From contig NC_083341.1 in assembly GCF_019175385.1 (NCBI RefSeq), positions 66,187,800-66,251,799 of the forward strand: 64,000 bases of DNA, read 5' to 3'. Source of the DNA: Lycium barbarum. Lineage: Eukaryota; Streptophyta; Magnoliopsida; Solanales; Solanaceae. Position numbers and translations under genes: made by a program. Every line of letters begins with the position of its first letter. The stretch's first letter is position 1. A model generated the notes under the pieces. That model had not been told where the DNA came from and made no database searches. It saw nothing but the letters and a program-made list of their open reading frames with translations. Below are positions 1-10,730 of this stretch, piece after piece.

Positions 1-783
1 GTAGTTACCACTACGACAGGTGTAGTGGGCAGCTATGATGATGATTACACCATGTCTAGATGGCATGGGCAGATACCACTAGTGGGCGGCATGAGATGTT
101 TACCCTGGATGCGGGAGGCCTGGACACGAGCTAATGATGATCACACCGTACCTATATGGTCAGACAGTTATATATGCTCATATGATATGATGTTTTTATT
201 ATATAATATAGCACGCATGACTCCGCCTTAAGAGGAAATTTGTTACAAGTTATCCCTTTATCTTATATTCTTGCATCTCTTTATCATTTTATTGTGTATG
301 CCGTACATACTCAGTACATTGGTCGTACTGACGTCCTTTCGTTTTATAGATGTTGTGTTCATGCCCACATGTAGACAGGGAGACGGCCCAGATTCTTAGG
401 AGCTATATCAGCTTTTACAGAAGCAATCCACTACTCCGGAGGTGCAGCTTATTGATACATTATTTTGTGTACATATTTGGGTATGATGGGGTCCTATCCC
501 ATCCTTATGTCTCAATACTCCTGTAGAGGCTTGTAGATGCGTATGCGTGGGTAGTAGATGTCTCATGAACGCACCGGGGTATATTTTGTATATCATTTTT
601 TGTAGCCTCGTGAGCCGATGTGTATATATATTTATATGTTTTGTAAATGTTGATGTCCATCTTATGAGGAGTTTTTTCTTGAAAATGATATATGTCCTAG
701 TTGGGTATGATAGATAGCATTGTGAGTGGTGCTCGGTAGTCAGCTCCGTGTGCCCGTCACGGGCCACTAGTCGGGTCATGACA
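1..783 (+). mobile_element. LTR 3' portion, family A/E-like, cut by the window start
   Basis: This is the downstream part of a plus-strand Gypsy LTR. It carries the LTR module CAGTAC-N7-GTACTG at 312-330, the block ending in 'catgcccacatgtagacaggg', and a terminus (ggtgctcggtagtcagctcc ... catgaca) that matches the ends of solo LTR E (13320-13386) and, in reverse complement, of TEK2 (42537-42600). It ends in CA at 783. No TGGTATCAGAGC follows, so it is the 3' LTR of an element lying to the left, or a solo LTR. The adjacent 5 bp AGGAA could be a TSD but the left partner is outside the window. The open frames here are LTR shadows. Confidence 0.8.
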
Positions 784-1180
784 AGGAAGACTTGTCTTAT
801 TTTCATTTATTTAGCTTGAATTTTGAAGAAACTTGAAGTGTAATAGTTTGTTAGGTTTTCATTATATAGTTTGTTGGTTGCATAATTCTAAGTGTTATTC
901 TTAGTTGCAAAGTGAATTGATTATTTCCATTGGAATCATTTAGAGTTGCTCATTTGTGGTCCTCCAACATTGGGTAATTCTTGAATTCCAAATTGCTAAG
1001 GTTCATTGGTGGAAATCCCATTAGAAGGGTTTCGGTTTCACATATCTAAATTTGCCTAAAGATATCTTATCAATTGGGTCTAGCAGTTATCCAACTATCC
1101 TTCTTCCATTCCTAATCTTCCCCATTCCTGCTTTTCTTTTTCTTGTTCTTTAGGGTTTTAAAGTCTCCTAGGCAGAATCT
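784..1180. other. unassigned AT-rich stretch
   Basis: No gene, LTR terminus, PBS or repeat of another part of the window was recognised here. The sequence is AT-rich, with a CT-rich run near 1100-1150. It separates the LTR end at 783 from the reverse D-like LTR that becomes recognisable near 1181. It may be the flank of the older insertions or the body of a degraded element. The right limit is approximate. Confidence 0.4.
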
Positions 1181-1429
1181 TATCAGGGACGAGATCATAT
1201 TATACCAACTGATCAGGTGGTTATGCGTATATAACGCCGTCAACCTTTTCCCATACCCCCTATACATCTAATATATGCGTATATAACGCCGTCATCTTTT
1301 CTCATATCATATATACATATATAATATAAATAGCATACATGAGATCCCAAATAAAATTTACTACTTTATCGGAGTGACGTAACGTTAGTAACCTCCGATT
1401 ATATTATGGAACAATCATCATCGCTACAT

Positions 1430-1462
1430 CTCACCTTGAAGGAACAATTATCATAAGGTGAG
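1430..1462. promoter_or_regulatory. CTCACCTT/AAGGTGAG inverted repeat with neighbouring TGACGTAA
   Basis: CTCACCTT (1430-1437) and AAGGTGAG (1455-1462) form an 8-bp perfect inverted repeat. A TGACGTAA (bZIP/as-1-like core) lies about 55 bp to the left. The same pair of signals occurs in E (12137-12230) and TEK2 (43432-43524). The function is inferred only from conservation between families. Confidence 0.45.
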
Positions 1463-2512
1463 ATCAACAATAATGAATAAAATCAAGAAAATCATTAAAT
1501 AAGCTCAATAATCTCATAATAGCATCAAAACCATAAGCTTTGGAATTTATAGAAATGGGATCATCATCATCATCATCATTATCATCATAGAAACCATCTA
1601 TCTTTAGTATCATAAGAACTTTGAGAATCATGAACTTCTAGCTTTTTGGGAATAAAGATGTTATGGAAAGCATGTGTGGATTCATAAGAAAAAAATCATG
1701 CCTTTAGACCGCCTTAACATACCTTTTTGGTCTCCTACTACTTAACGCTTATCCTCCCAAGCTCGTAGATCTACATTCAAGAGAATTCATACTATTGTTA
1801 GGCTTATCGTCAAATGCTTATCATAAGACATCAAATTAAATCCTTTTAGAATCTGCCAAAATTCGGACAGCATCTCTCCTGTTTATATCCCTAGCTCGAA
1901 ATCACAATACCTATAACCAAAACAATAACAACAACACTAACATCAAAAACATCATCATCAATACCAAAATACACCATAAAACATCCCACACGATGGTTTC
2001 CCATTGTCTCAACAAATCACCAGCCTTTATGAAGCCTTAACAACTAAATCTCCATAATGCCATTCATAATATCAAAAATAGAGAGTATCCTTACCTCAAT
2101 CAAAGTTGAAAGAGCTTGGAATCTTATTTATCTTCAATAGATTCCTTCATCCCCTCAAGATTTGATGTTTAGAATAAGAGCTACAAAATCTTATACACTT
2201 CCCGAGCCTCGTTGATGGCTAACTTTAACACTTTATGACTAAAAATTGCATATGGACTTGTAGGAACATGTATGTATGTTGTGGAATGGTCTAGAGTTGG
2301 AAAAATGACCAAAAATGTCCTTTTATACTTGCCAAGGTCAGTTCCACCGATCTAGAATGTTCGCGCACTGTAGCTGCGCGTCCGCGCGCCTCTGCTCCGC
2401 CGGCCTAACTTTTAACGTCCATAACTCTCTACTCCGATGTCATATCAACGAGCGGTCTGTTTCGTTAGAAACTAGACTCAATGAACTTCAATTTAGGATT
2501 TTTTTTCCGCCC

Positions 2513-2517
2513 CAAAC
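2513..2517. repeat. candidate TSD (CAAAC) left of element D
   Basis: These are the five bases immediately before the TG that opens the D 5' LTR. The right partner should follow the D 3' LTR end, which is beyond the window because B2 and its nested elements interrupt that LTR. Confidence 0.35.
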
Positions 2518-2923
2518 TGTTACACCCGAAGTTTCGTACGTGGAAATTTATAAGTGTTGGACGTTCTAAGTATGGATACTTGAGCTCCTTTCAAGGATAT
2601 ATGATATTATACGAAGTAATCCTATGGCCACAAAATAAGCTATGGTAAACTCCAGGACCAAGCAAATCGAATGAAAATAAATTTGTCGAAAAATTGGAAA
2701 AAGTTGATAGAATTTTTGACAGAATTTTGGGTCAACTTTGGAGGGGTATATCTCTTAGTATATTAAGAGTTTTAAGGCGTTTCAAAATCCTAAAATGAAT
2801 TTTGTCGAGTCTAGTTTCCAATGCAACAAACCGCTCATCGATACAATATCGGAACAGAGAATTATGGATGTTACTAGTTCAGCTGATAGAGCAAAAACGC
2901 GTGACGGTATTGCTACAGTAACC

Positions 2924-2993
2924 GGCCTGCTACAGTACTGCTACAGTGACCCCGACCCGAATTTGGCATCTTATAAGAGGGGTTTTACCCCTC
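2924..2993 (+). promoter_or_regulatory. putative D promoter: TGCTACAGT repeats, TATA box, palindrome
   Basis: Three TGCTACAGT copies precede a TATA-like TTATAAGAGG, which overlaps the perfect inverted repeat GAGGGG-TTTTA-CCCCTC (2977-2993). The arrangement (repeated short motif, TATA, hairpin) is what a U3 core promoter would look like. No transcript evidence is available from sequence alone. Confidence 0.5.
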
Positions 2994-4078
2994 ATTTTTC
3001 AGCCCAACACTTCTCAAAATTTCCCAAATTCTCCAGAATAATCCTCCAACTTCCATCTATAGGATTTTAGCGCAAATTAAGCGAAATCTCTGAATTTAAG
3101 TTCGGACAACGCATAGCTGCGATTATAATAACGTATTGCGGCGAAACATGGCTTGTATTCAAGGTGATAATCGAAGATATTGCAATTCTAGCAGGTGAAA
3201 GGTATGAAACTTTCCTTATTAGTATTGATTTAAGCTTATCTACGGATAAAAAGTTACTAAATGAGCGTATAAGGAATTCATGGGTCGCGAAATTGGATAA
3301 AACATCGTGTGGGATGTTTATGGAATATTTTGGTGTTGATAATATTGTTGTTGATGTTGGTATTGTTGTTGTTGTTGTTTGTTGCTGAATTGAGATTTTT
3401 GGCTAGGCATATAAACAGGGGAGAAATTTCAGCAGATTCTAGAAAGATTTATTTGAAGGACTAAGAAAAGCGTATAAAGGTGAGTCTAACAATAGTATAA
3501 ATTTTCTTCAATATAGATTTACGAGCCTGGGAGGACAAGCGTTGAGTAGTTAAAGTTAAGGCGACAAAAAAAGGTATGTTAAGGCTGGTCCCTTTCTTTC
3601 AAAGGCATGATTCTTATGTTATGATTCCATAAATGTTTCCATAACCGCCTTGTTTTCAAAAGCTAGAAGTTCATGACTCTTAAAGATTCTTATGATGTTA
3701 AATGAAAAATGTTCTACGATGATTGTGATGATGATGATGATGGTCCTCTTGTAGAAACTCCGAAGCTATGAGTTGAGAGCATTATGAGATTATTGAGCCA
3801 TTCCACGTATCTTTTGATCTTACTTATTGTTGATGTTCTCATCTCATGTCATTCGTTCCTTTGAGGTGAGATATAGCAAAGATAACGATTCTATTTGCAG
3901 TGCTACCTAGGTTTATGATTCTCGAGACTCCCGTGACATTATCGATTTTATCATACGATGGTTAATTCTTCAAGGAATGATATAGTGACGATTGTAATGC
4001 TAATGATGACGTTGATTTCATTTATGTATTTTTATGTGTATGTATGTATGTATGCATCGCACTCCCACTGATCAGCTG

Positions 4079-4440
4079 GGGATAACACCGCGCCAACATG
4101 GCCGGGCAAGATAATACCGCGCCTATATGGCCGGGCAAGATAACACCGCGCCTGTACGGCCGGGCAAGATAACACCGCACCTATACGGCCGGGCAAGATA
4201 ACACCGCGCCTATACGGCTGGGCAAGATAACACCACGCCTATATGACCGGGAAAGATAACACCGCGCCTATACGGCCGAGTAAGATAACACCGTGCCTTA
4301 ATGGCTGGGCAAGACGATATATATATATATATATTACCGTGCCTTAGTGGCCGGGCAAGATGCTTTATACATTACCGTGCCCTAGTGGCCGGGCAAGATG
4401 CTATATATATTACCACGCCTTAACGGCCGGACAATATATT
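4079..4440 (+). repeat. 29-bp tandem repeat array in the D LTR
   Basis: About eight units of TAACACCGCGCCTATACGGC plus CGGGCAAGA run from 4079 to about 4313, then three looser units separated by TA-rich linkers (GTGCCTTAGTGGCCGGGCAA at 4337-4440). Units are head to tail without unique spacers, which rules out a CRISPR. Each unit carries a GC-rich GGCCGGG core. The last units are the left edge of the 1.62-kb tandem duplication. Confidence 0.85.
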
Positions 4441-5090
4441 ATATATGGATATGTATGGAAAAGTTTTTTAAAAAAAGCTAAGCATGCACGACATTCGCCT
4501 TAAAAGGGCATTCAGAGGCATAAATTGATCTCTTTTATATTACTTTATCTTCATACTTTCATTATATTATTTTCCATGTTCGGTATCTTTTACTATGTTA
4601 CTATTCATGCCTTACATACTCAGTACATTGCTCATACTGACGTCCCTTCTTGTGGACGCTGCGTTCATGCCTGCAGGTGTAGATTGACGAGACGAGGATC
4701 TTTCATCGTAGGTTGCCTTCAGGTACTGGTCTCGAGTGGTGGCTCCACTTCTTCGTGGTGCATTGCCGAGTCGGAGTCTATATATATATATATATGAATT
4801 TTGTTAAGGGTAGGTCGGGGTCTCTGTCCCAACTTGTATACCTCAGTCATGTTCATCGAGGCTTTGCAGATAGTTCCTGTGTACATCTTAGCCATAGTGT
4901 GACAGTAGTAATGTCGGCATCATGGGTCCATTGTACATTTTCTTATGCATGATATTATGTTCATATTTTGCCTCTTGATCTTATTGTTGTCATTCGAGAC
5001 ACAGAGGATGTGAGCTATAAGTTGGTTCGCTCGGTTTACGCAAGGTGTCGGGTGCCAATCACGCCTTACCTAGTTTGGGGTGTGACAAAT

Positions 5091-5102
5091 TGGTATCAGA
5101 GC
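5091..5102 (+). other. PBS (initiator tRNA-Met) of D, copy 1
   Basis: TGGTATCAGAGC starts 3 bp after the LTR end. It is complementary to the 3' end of plant initiator tRNA-Met and primes minus-strand DNA synthesis. Confidence 0.9.
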
Positions 5103-5146
5103 GAGGTTCTGTCCTAGGGTTTTTTGCAAGCCGTGTCTAGCAGAGT

Positions 5147-5185
5147 CTTGTTTATGGTGTGCATTGCACCACATTTGTAAACAAG
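5147..5185 (+). promoter_or_regulatory. leader hairpin downstream of the PBS (D, copy 1)
   Basis: CTTGTTTA (5147-5154) pairs perfectly with TAAACAAG (5178-5185), enclosing a GGTG..CACC inner part. Equivalent hairpins exist in TEK1, TEK2 and both C copies, with compensatory changes in the stem. A packaging or dimerisation signal is the natural reading but is inferred. Confidence 0.6.
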
Positions 5186-5402
5186 AGGTTGCAAGGCATT
5201 TAGGAAGGATTGACCCTTCTTTCTCATCTTAGATCGTGCCATAGAGCTAAATCATAGGATATGATGTCCTTGATTCTAACCCCAAGTGTTTTGATCATGG
5301 ATAAGCAGTTGATTATGCCGCTACGAGATAATTACTGAGAATTGAAGTTGCTCATTCGAAAGGTTTTATAAGAACTTGAGCAAGATATTATGGGTATTTA
5401 TA

Positions 5403-5954
5403 TGTCACGACCCAACCCCGTGGGCCATGACTAGTGCCCGAGTTGGACACTCGTATACGTACCTGTTAGATATAGTCAACTGAATCTAAGAACAATATGG
5501 AAACTTGCGAAAGAACTCCAAAGGTTCATAACGTCATCATATATATATATATATCCAGATAACCTGTCTCCTGAGGAGTCACATCTAATCAAAACATAAT
5601 ATGGTACGCAAGCCGACAAGGCTGCCACTACATGTCAATATGATACGCAAACCGACAAGGCTGCCACTACATATCAGTATCATATGCAAGCCGACAAGGC
5701 TGCCACAACAGACGAACATATCCATAGCACATCGTATAGACACAGCTGAACAAAACTTATACACAACCCACACATATGCCTACAGACCTCTAAGAGTATC
5801 GATAGTGAAATATGATGGGACAGGGCCCCGCCGTACCCCTGGATAAACATATACATATACATCATAAGATCTGTACCGAAAGTCTAGGCTCCGGAACAGT
5901 GGAGCTCTCCAAGATAGCTGAGTAGAAGTCCTATGCTGAAGGGTCACCAAACAG
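5403..5954 (-). mobile_element. partial solo LTR B1 created by the tandem duplication
   Basis: The first 552 bp of the B1 LTR (TGTCACGACCC...), identical apart from microsatellite length to 7021-7575. It stops at the duplication junction. Short tandem 'gccgacaaggctgccac' units occur at 5613-5706. Confidence 0.85.
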
Positions 5955-6705
5955 ACCGTGCCTTAGTGGCCGGGCAAGATGCTTTATACATTACCGTGCC
6001 CTAGTGGCCGGGCAAGATGCTATATATATTACCACGCCTTAACGGCCGGACAATATATTATATATGGATATGTATGGAAAAGTTTTTTAAAAAAAAGCTA
6101 AGCATGCACGACATTCGCCTTAAAAGGGCATTCAGAGGCATAAATTGATCTCTTTTATATTACTTTATCTTCATACTTTCATTATATTATTTTCCATGTT
6201 CGGTATCTTTTACTATGTTACTATTCATGCCTTACATACTCAGTACATTGCTCATACTGACGTCCCTTCTTGTGGACGCTGCGTTCATGCCTGCAGGTGT
6301 AGATTGACGAGACGAGGATCTTTCATCGTAGGCTGCCTTCAGGTACTGGTCTCGAGTGGTGGCTCCACTTCTTCGTGGTGCATTGCCGAGTCGGAGTCTA
6401 TATATATATATATGAATTTTGTTAAGGGTAGGTCGGGGTCTCTGTCCCAACTTGTATACCTCAGTCATGTTCATCGAGGCTTTGCAGATAGTTCCTGTGT
6501 ACATCTTAGCCATAGTGTGACAGTAGTAATGTCGGCATCATGGGTCCATTGTACATTTTCTTATGCATGATATTATGTTCATATTTTGCCTCTTGATCTT
6601 ATTGTTGTCATTCGAGACACAGAGGATGTGAGCTATAAGTTGGTTCGCTCGGTTTACGCAAGGTGTCGGGTGCCAATCACGCCTTACCTAGTTTGGGGTG
6701 TGACA
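5955..6705 (+). mobile_element. second copy of the D LTR 3' part
   Basis: This is the duplicated end of the D LTR, with CAGTAC module at 6241-6259 and terminal GTGTGACA at 6705. The 141-aa open frame across it is an LTR shadow. Confidence 0.85.
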
Positions 6706-7020
6706 AATTGGTATCAGAGCGAGGTTCTGTCCTAGGGTTTTTTGCAAGCCGTGTCTAGCAGAGTCTTGTTTATGGTGTGCATTGCACCACATTTGTAAAC
6801 AAGAGGTTGCAAGGCATTTAGGAAGGATTGACCCTTCTTTCTCATCTTAGATCGTGCCATAGAGCTAAATCATAGGATATGATGTCCTTGATTCTAACCC
6901 CAAGTGTTTTGATCATGGATAAGCAGTTGATTATGCCGCTACGAGATAATTACTGAGAATTGAAGTTGCTCATTCGAAAGGTTTTATAAGAACTTGAGCA
7001 AGATATTATGGGTATTTATA
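6706..7020 (+). mobile_element. D leader, copy 2, with second PBS
   Basis: PBS TGGTATCAGAGC lies at 6709-6720 and the leader hairpin at 6765-6803. The sequence runs to the TSD TTATA (7016-7020), where B1 inserted. D internal sequence resumes at 9848. Confidence 0.85.
7016..7020. repeat. TSD TTATA, left of B1
   Basis: Matches TTATA at 9848-9852 exactly, proving that 7021-9847 is one insertion. Confidence 0.9.
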
Positions 7021-9847
7021 TGTCACGACCCAACCCCGTGGGCCATGACTAGTGCCCGAGTTGGACACTCGTATACGTACCTGTTAGATATAGTCAACTG
7101 AATCTAAGAACAATATGGAAACTTGCGAAAGAACTCCAAAGGTTCATAACGTCATCATATATATATATATATATCCAGATAACCTGTCTCCTGAGGAGTC
7201 ACATCTAATCAAAACATAATATGGTACGCAAGCCGACAAGGCTGCCACTACATGTCAATATGATACGCAAACCGACAAGGCTGCCACTACATATCAGTAT
7301 CATATGCAAGCCGACAAGGCTGCCACAACAGACGAACATATCCATAGCACATCGTATAGACACAGCTGAACAAAACTTATACACAACCCACACATATGCC
7401 TACAGACCTCTAAGAGTATCGATAGTGAAATATGATGGGACAGGGCCCCGCCGTACCCCTGGATAAACATATACATATACATCATAAGATCTGTACCGAA
7501 AGTCTAGGCTCCGGAACAGTGGAGCTCTCCAAGATAGCTGAGTAGAAGTCCTATGCTGAAGGGTCACCAAACAGACTATCTGTACCTGCGGGCATGAAAC
7601 GCAGCCCCCCCTCCCCCCCCCCCCCCCCCCCCGAAGAAAGAGAGTCAGTACGGAATATGTACTGAGTATGTAAAGCATGTGATACAGTAAAAAGGATCAT
7701 AACTGAAATAGAGGTCATAGGAGACAAGTATGACATTCGAAATACCAATACATTTGCCTTATAAAACGTAAATCATGCATATCAATATCATATATCATAC
7801 CCGGCCCATTATGGGGCTCGGTGAATAAAGTCATCCTTGGCGCCACAATCATATTATCATATCATCATATCATCACATCATCATATCATCATATATATAT
7901 ACCGTACCCGACCCTCTAGTGAGGGACTCGGTGAACAATGCAGTGAAACTGTGCACGAAAATATACCCGGCCTGGGACTCGGTGAAAGACATATTGAGGC
8001 ATGCACGAGCAGAGTAGTGAGAAACCATATGCAAACTAAGTCATATCTGAGACTCAATAGAATAATCAAAATGAACCATCATTTGATAATCAAGACAATA
8101 ATCATATCAAGTACCCTTCGAATGTCACTATAGATTATATCAAAATAGAACTTCTGGAATCATGGACACGTATCAAGACATAATGAAATAGCTTCTGGAA
8201 ATCAAGAACATTAGCCATCCTAGTGGCTCTAAGAATAGAAACTTTTTTAGAATCATATACACGTCGTCTGTTTGTTTCATAAAGATCATGCCAAAAAGAA
8301 AAAAGGGTTAGCTTTACATACCTTTAACGCTTATTTAAATGTCCAACGTCTACTTCTCGAGCTCGTAGGTCTAAAATTAAGATAACATAAGCCACAGTTA
8401 GATCATCCACATCACATACTAACCTATCCAAGTATGAATGAAACTTAACGAAATTCGGGCAGCATTTCCCCTGAAAACTTAACAATCCTCGAGATTCCAA
8501 TTTAGCCAAACATAAATCAAAATACCAACAGCAACAACACCAACAATTTCATATCAAACTAGAATTAAATCCATTCTTAAATCACTTCCAAAACAGCCCA
8601 ATATACATTTGTACACCAATGCTTGTATACACTTCTTTATTTTCGTATATCTATAGTATAACAACAAACACAACAACAACAACAACAACAACTACAGTCA
8701 ATCCCACGATATTCCAGCCACAAAATAATTCATAACAACCACCAAACAACCCCAAAATATTGTCACAAAACAACCACGAAAATCATAAAAAATAGCTCGG
8801 TATACGCTTTGTATATAATATCTTCATACACTTTATTCTCCCAAATTCAAGAACAGCAACTTGTCAATAACATCAACAATTATTATACATCATAACTCAG
8901 CCAATTCCATCCATTTAATCGAACTAAAACAACCCCCGATCCATAAATCTCAACAAAATGACAAACGAATTTATAACGCTATTTTCTCCGTTCTAATCCG
9001 TTAAAACTCTAAATAAACTTGTTAACAATGAAAAAGGGACCTTACTCTTACCTTAGGTATGCAGCAACCACGTCAACACTCTTCTTCTTGGCTGTTTTTT
9101 AGCTCAAATTGAAGGCAACGCAACGTACAACACATTTCTCTTCATGAGCTTCGGGATTCGGGGCTCAGATTTTGATCAAAACTTTGTTTTTCGCTCTAAG
9201 GCTTTCCTCCCTCTCTCTCTATAGATATTTCTGGGTATTTTTAGTATGCAAATGTGGAGGAGAAGGCTGAAACTTCCCTTAAATAACAAGGGAAATGGGC
9301 CTGACCCGGATTGAAATCGGGTTGGGCCCATTTCACTGCCCAGCTTGACCTTTCTGCCTTAAAACATCCATAACTTTTTATCCCGATGTCACATACAGGC
9401 CCACGACCTATGGTTGGAAAGGTATTTCAATTATCTACATCTTTCCTTTTGGGAGTTTTCTCAAATTCCCAAACAATGATGGGGTTATGGCCTCCCGAAG
9501 TTAGATCACCCGAAAACGTAACTTAAAAACATCTTTTTGGAGGGCTTACATTTGGATTGGGCTCAAGGGTCCTTCTTGAGTTGTGTTTAACTTCACATAT
9601 ATTTTCCATATAACTTATCATATGTCCTTTATAAAAATCCCATCATGCGGGCCCAACCTCAGCTTACGGTTACGAGGGCTATATATCTTTTAACGTATTA
9701 TTCCAATCATATTGTTCGAATTCTGAATATCATACTCATGCTACTACAGTAGAATTTCATTCTTTATACTTGTTTTATTTGCTCCTCCTCGAGCTCACAT
9801 TAAGCCGTATGTAGCCTTAGTAACACGAAATTTTCTAGGGTGTAACA
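7021..9847 (-). mobile_element. solo LTR B1 (2,827 bp)
   Basis: Bounded by TGTCACGACCC and GGGTGTAACA, read in reverse as TGTTACACCC...GGGTCGTGACA, and flanked by TTATA on both sides. No internal region or PBS is present, so it is a solo LTR left by recombination between the two LTRs of one element. It carries the CAGTAC-N7-GTACTG module at 7646-7664, a poly-C tract (about 7606-7632) and, near its U3 promoter side, a long imperfect palindrome at 9293-9334 (AAATGGGCC ... GGGCCCATTT) next to TTATTTAAGGG on the minus strand. The downstream part of the later chimeric LTR (to 28469) is a copy of it. Confidence 0.9.
7606..7632. repeat. poly-C tract in B1
   Basis: A run of C interrupted by one T replaces the short CCCCC arm of the hairpin seen in the sister copies (26254 and 34876 regions). 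It is homopolymer expansion or a sequencing/assembly problem. Confidence 0.7.
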
Positions 9848-10186
9848 TTATAATTGCTCTGTGGGCATTGGATGTGTTTTCTAGACTGTATATAGGAATG
9901 AGGTAATAAGAATTGTAAAGGAAACTCTGCCAAAATTTTCACAAATTGAATTGTTTGCATGTTTATAGTGAAAGAGTAAAGGAAAAATATGACCATCAAC
10001 CGTTTGGTAAGTCATGATTGAAGAAACAACTATGAAATGCTTTCAATGAGAAGTTTTAGAATTATTTTAATTCAATTTAAAGGAGGAACCCTGGAGGCAA
10101 AAATTATTAGCAGTTAAAGAAACTAGAATGAGTTGCATCTGAGATTTCAGGGGATTGAGACCTATTGGAAAGACAAGGAAAGTTGG
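9848..10186 (+). mobile_element. D internal segment between B1 and E (copy 1)
   Basis: Purine-rich sequence without a recognisable protein, identical in length (339 bp) and nearly in sequence to 28470-28808. It begins with the TTATA TSD of B1 and ends with the GTTGG TSD of E. Confidence 0.8.
10182..10186. repeat. TSD GTTGG, left of E (copy 1)
   Basis: Its partner at 13387-13391 is GTTGA (one G to A change). In copy 2 both sides are GTTGG. Confidence 0.85.
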
Positions 10187-10554
10187 TATTACACCTTGGA
10201 AATTTCATGTCGTTGTGTGGTGAATGAACCACTGCGAGCTTAAGGATAACAGGAAGTTCTTAAGACTATAAGCCGAATATTTGGTGGTCTTAGAATGCGT
10301 ACGTTAAGATCTTGAAGCTATATTAATTGATGGAATAAGGATTGATAAGGATAAGTGGAGTATAAGTGAGGATTAAGAAAGATTTCGTAAACTATTGCGT
10401 TAAGGATTGTTTGATAAGATTTTGAGGACGAGTTATAGGGATGTTTAGATCATTAATTAAGTATTAAACAAGTGTTAAGAAGGTTGTATAAGGATTGGAG
10501 ATCAAACGAAACGACACGGACAACTTCGGAAAAAGCTGTGAGTTCCACGACCCC

Positions 10555-10730
10555 TTTCACGGACCGTGAAACCTTCCACGGACCGTATACTGGTCCGTGG
10601 AATACCAGCAGAGATGATGGTATTTTGGTGGTGATCCACGACTAGTTCCATGAACCGTACAATGTTCCACAGACCGTGAAAGTGTCCGTGGAAGTTCCGA
10701 CGAGTTGAACAAGTTCTGATTATATAAATA
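10555..10730 (+). promoter_or_regulatory. palindrome cluster plus TATA box of LTR E
   Basis: TTTCACGGACCGTGAAA (10555-10571) is a perfect 17-bp palindrome. TTCCACGGACC (10574-10584) and GGTCCGTGGAA (10592-10602) form a perfect 11-bp inverted repeat. Further CGGACCGTG-type half sites run to about 10703, then TATATAAATA. I read this as an upstream element of repeated binding sites in front of a core promoter. Copy 2 has it at about 29175-29350. Confidence 0.55.

Larger units (their letters stand above)
1181..2517 (-). mobile_element. reverse-oriented D-like LTR fragment (oldest layer)
   Basis: Read on the minus strand this resembles the D LTR. The segment 2340-2500 reversed aligns with D at about 2760-2990: the 'gagtctagtttc' motif, the 'accgctcg' motif and the GC-rich block precede a similar run. 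Near 1373-1462 it holds the TGACGTAA motif and the CTCACCTT/AAGGTGAG inverted repeat also seen in E and TEK2 LTRs. The first ~240 bp of the LTR are missing at the right end because D (2518 onward) interrupts it there; the rest should lie beyond the right edge of the window. It is an LTR relic with no coding potential. The left limit is approximate. Confidence 0.6.
2518..5087 (+). mobile_element. element D, 5' LTR (2,570 bp)
   Basis: The LTR opens with TGTTACACCCGAAG and closes with GGGGTGTGACA at 5087, followed 3 bp later by a PBS. Its U3 has three TGCTACAGT repeats (2924-2955), a likely TATA box (TTATAAGAGG, 2971-2980) and the palindrome GAGGGGTTTTACCCCTC (2977-2993). Downstream come a GTT microsatellite (3340-3385), the 29-bp tandem array (4079-4440) and the CAGTAC-N7-(G/A)TACTG module (4621-4639). 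The matching 3' LTR begins at 33476 (copy 2) and, truncated, at 24932 (copy 1). This defines the outermost recognisable element, inside which the rest of the window is nested. Confidence 0.85.
5088..5402 (+). mobile_element. D leader, copy 1 (PBS plus untranslated leader)
   Basis: After the PBS comes a leader homologous to the leaders of TEK1 (16820-17022), TEK2 and C: 'ccgtgtctag.agagtcttg', a hairpin at 5147-5185, then 'cttagatcgtgc.atagagct'. Unlike TEK1, no MPPK-type gag start follows before the B1 junction at 5403. Repeated at 6706-7020. Confidence 0.8.
4336..5954. repeat. 1.62-kb tandem duplication, copy 1
   Basis: Contains the 3' part of the D LTR, the PBS, the D leader and the first 552 bp of solo LTR B1. 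It is repeated head to tail at 5955-7575. By eye the copies differ at only a few places: a poly-A length, TA-repeat lengths, and one T/C (4711 region versus 6331 region). The junction at 5955-5956 shares AC between both parents. Confidence 0.9.
5955..7575. repeat. 1.62-kb tandem duplication, copy 2
   Basis: Near-identical repeat of 4336-5954. Copy 2 runs on into the rest of solo LTR B1, while copy 1 breaks inside B1, so the duplication happened after B1 inserted into D. The near identity makes this one of the youngest events in the window, or else an assembly artefact. Confidence 0.9.

Noticed and set aside
784..1180. exon of a host gene
   Set aside because: No convincing open frame, splice pattern or protein similarity could be recognised.
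4079..4440. CRISPR-like direct repeats of 29 bp
   Set aside because: Units are contiguous with no unique spacers, and the context is a plant LTR.
5091..5102. tRNA gene
   Set aside because: TGGTATCAGAGC is only the 12-bp primer binding site; no cloverleaf surrounds it.
6145..6570. 141-aa open frame, partly repeated at 4525-4797
   Set aside because: It lies wholly in the D LTR and repeats only because the LTR is duplicated; TA-repeat length alone changes its end. No domain.
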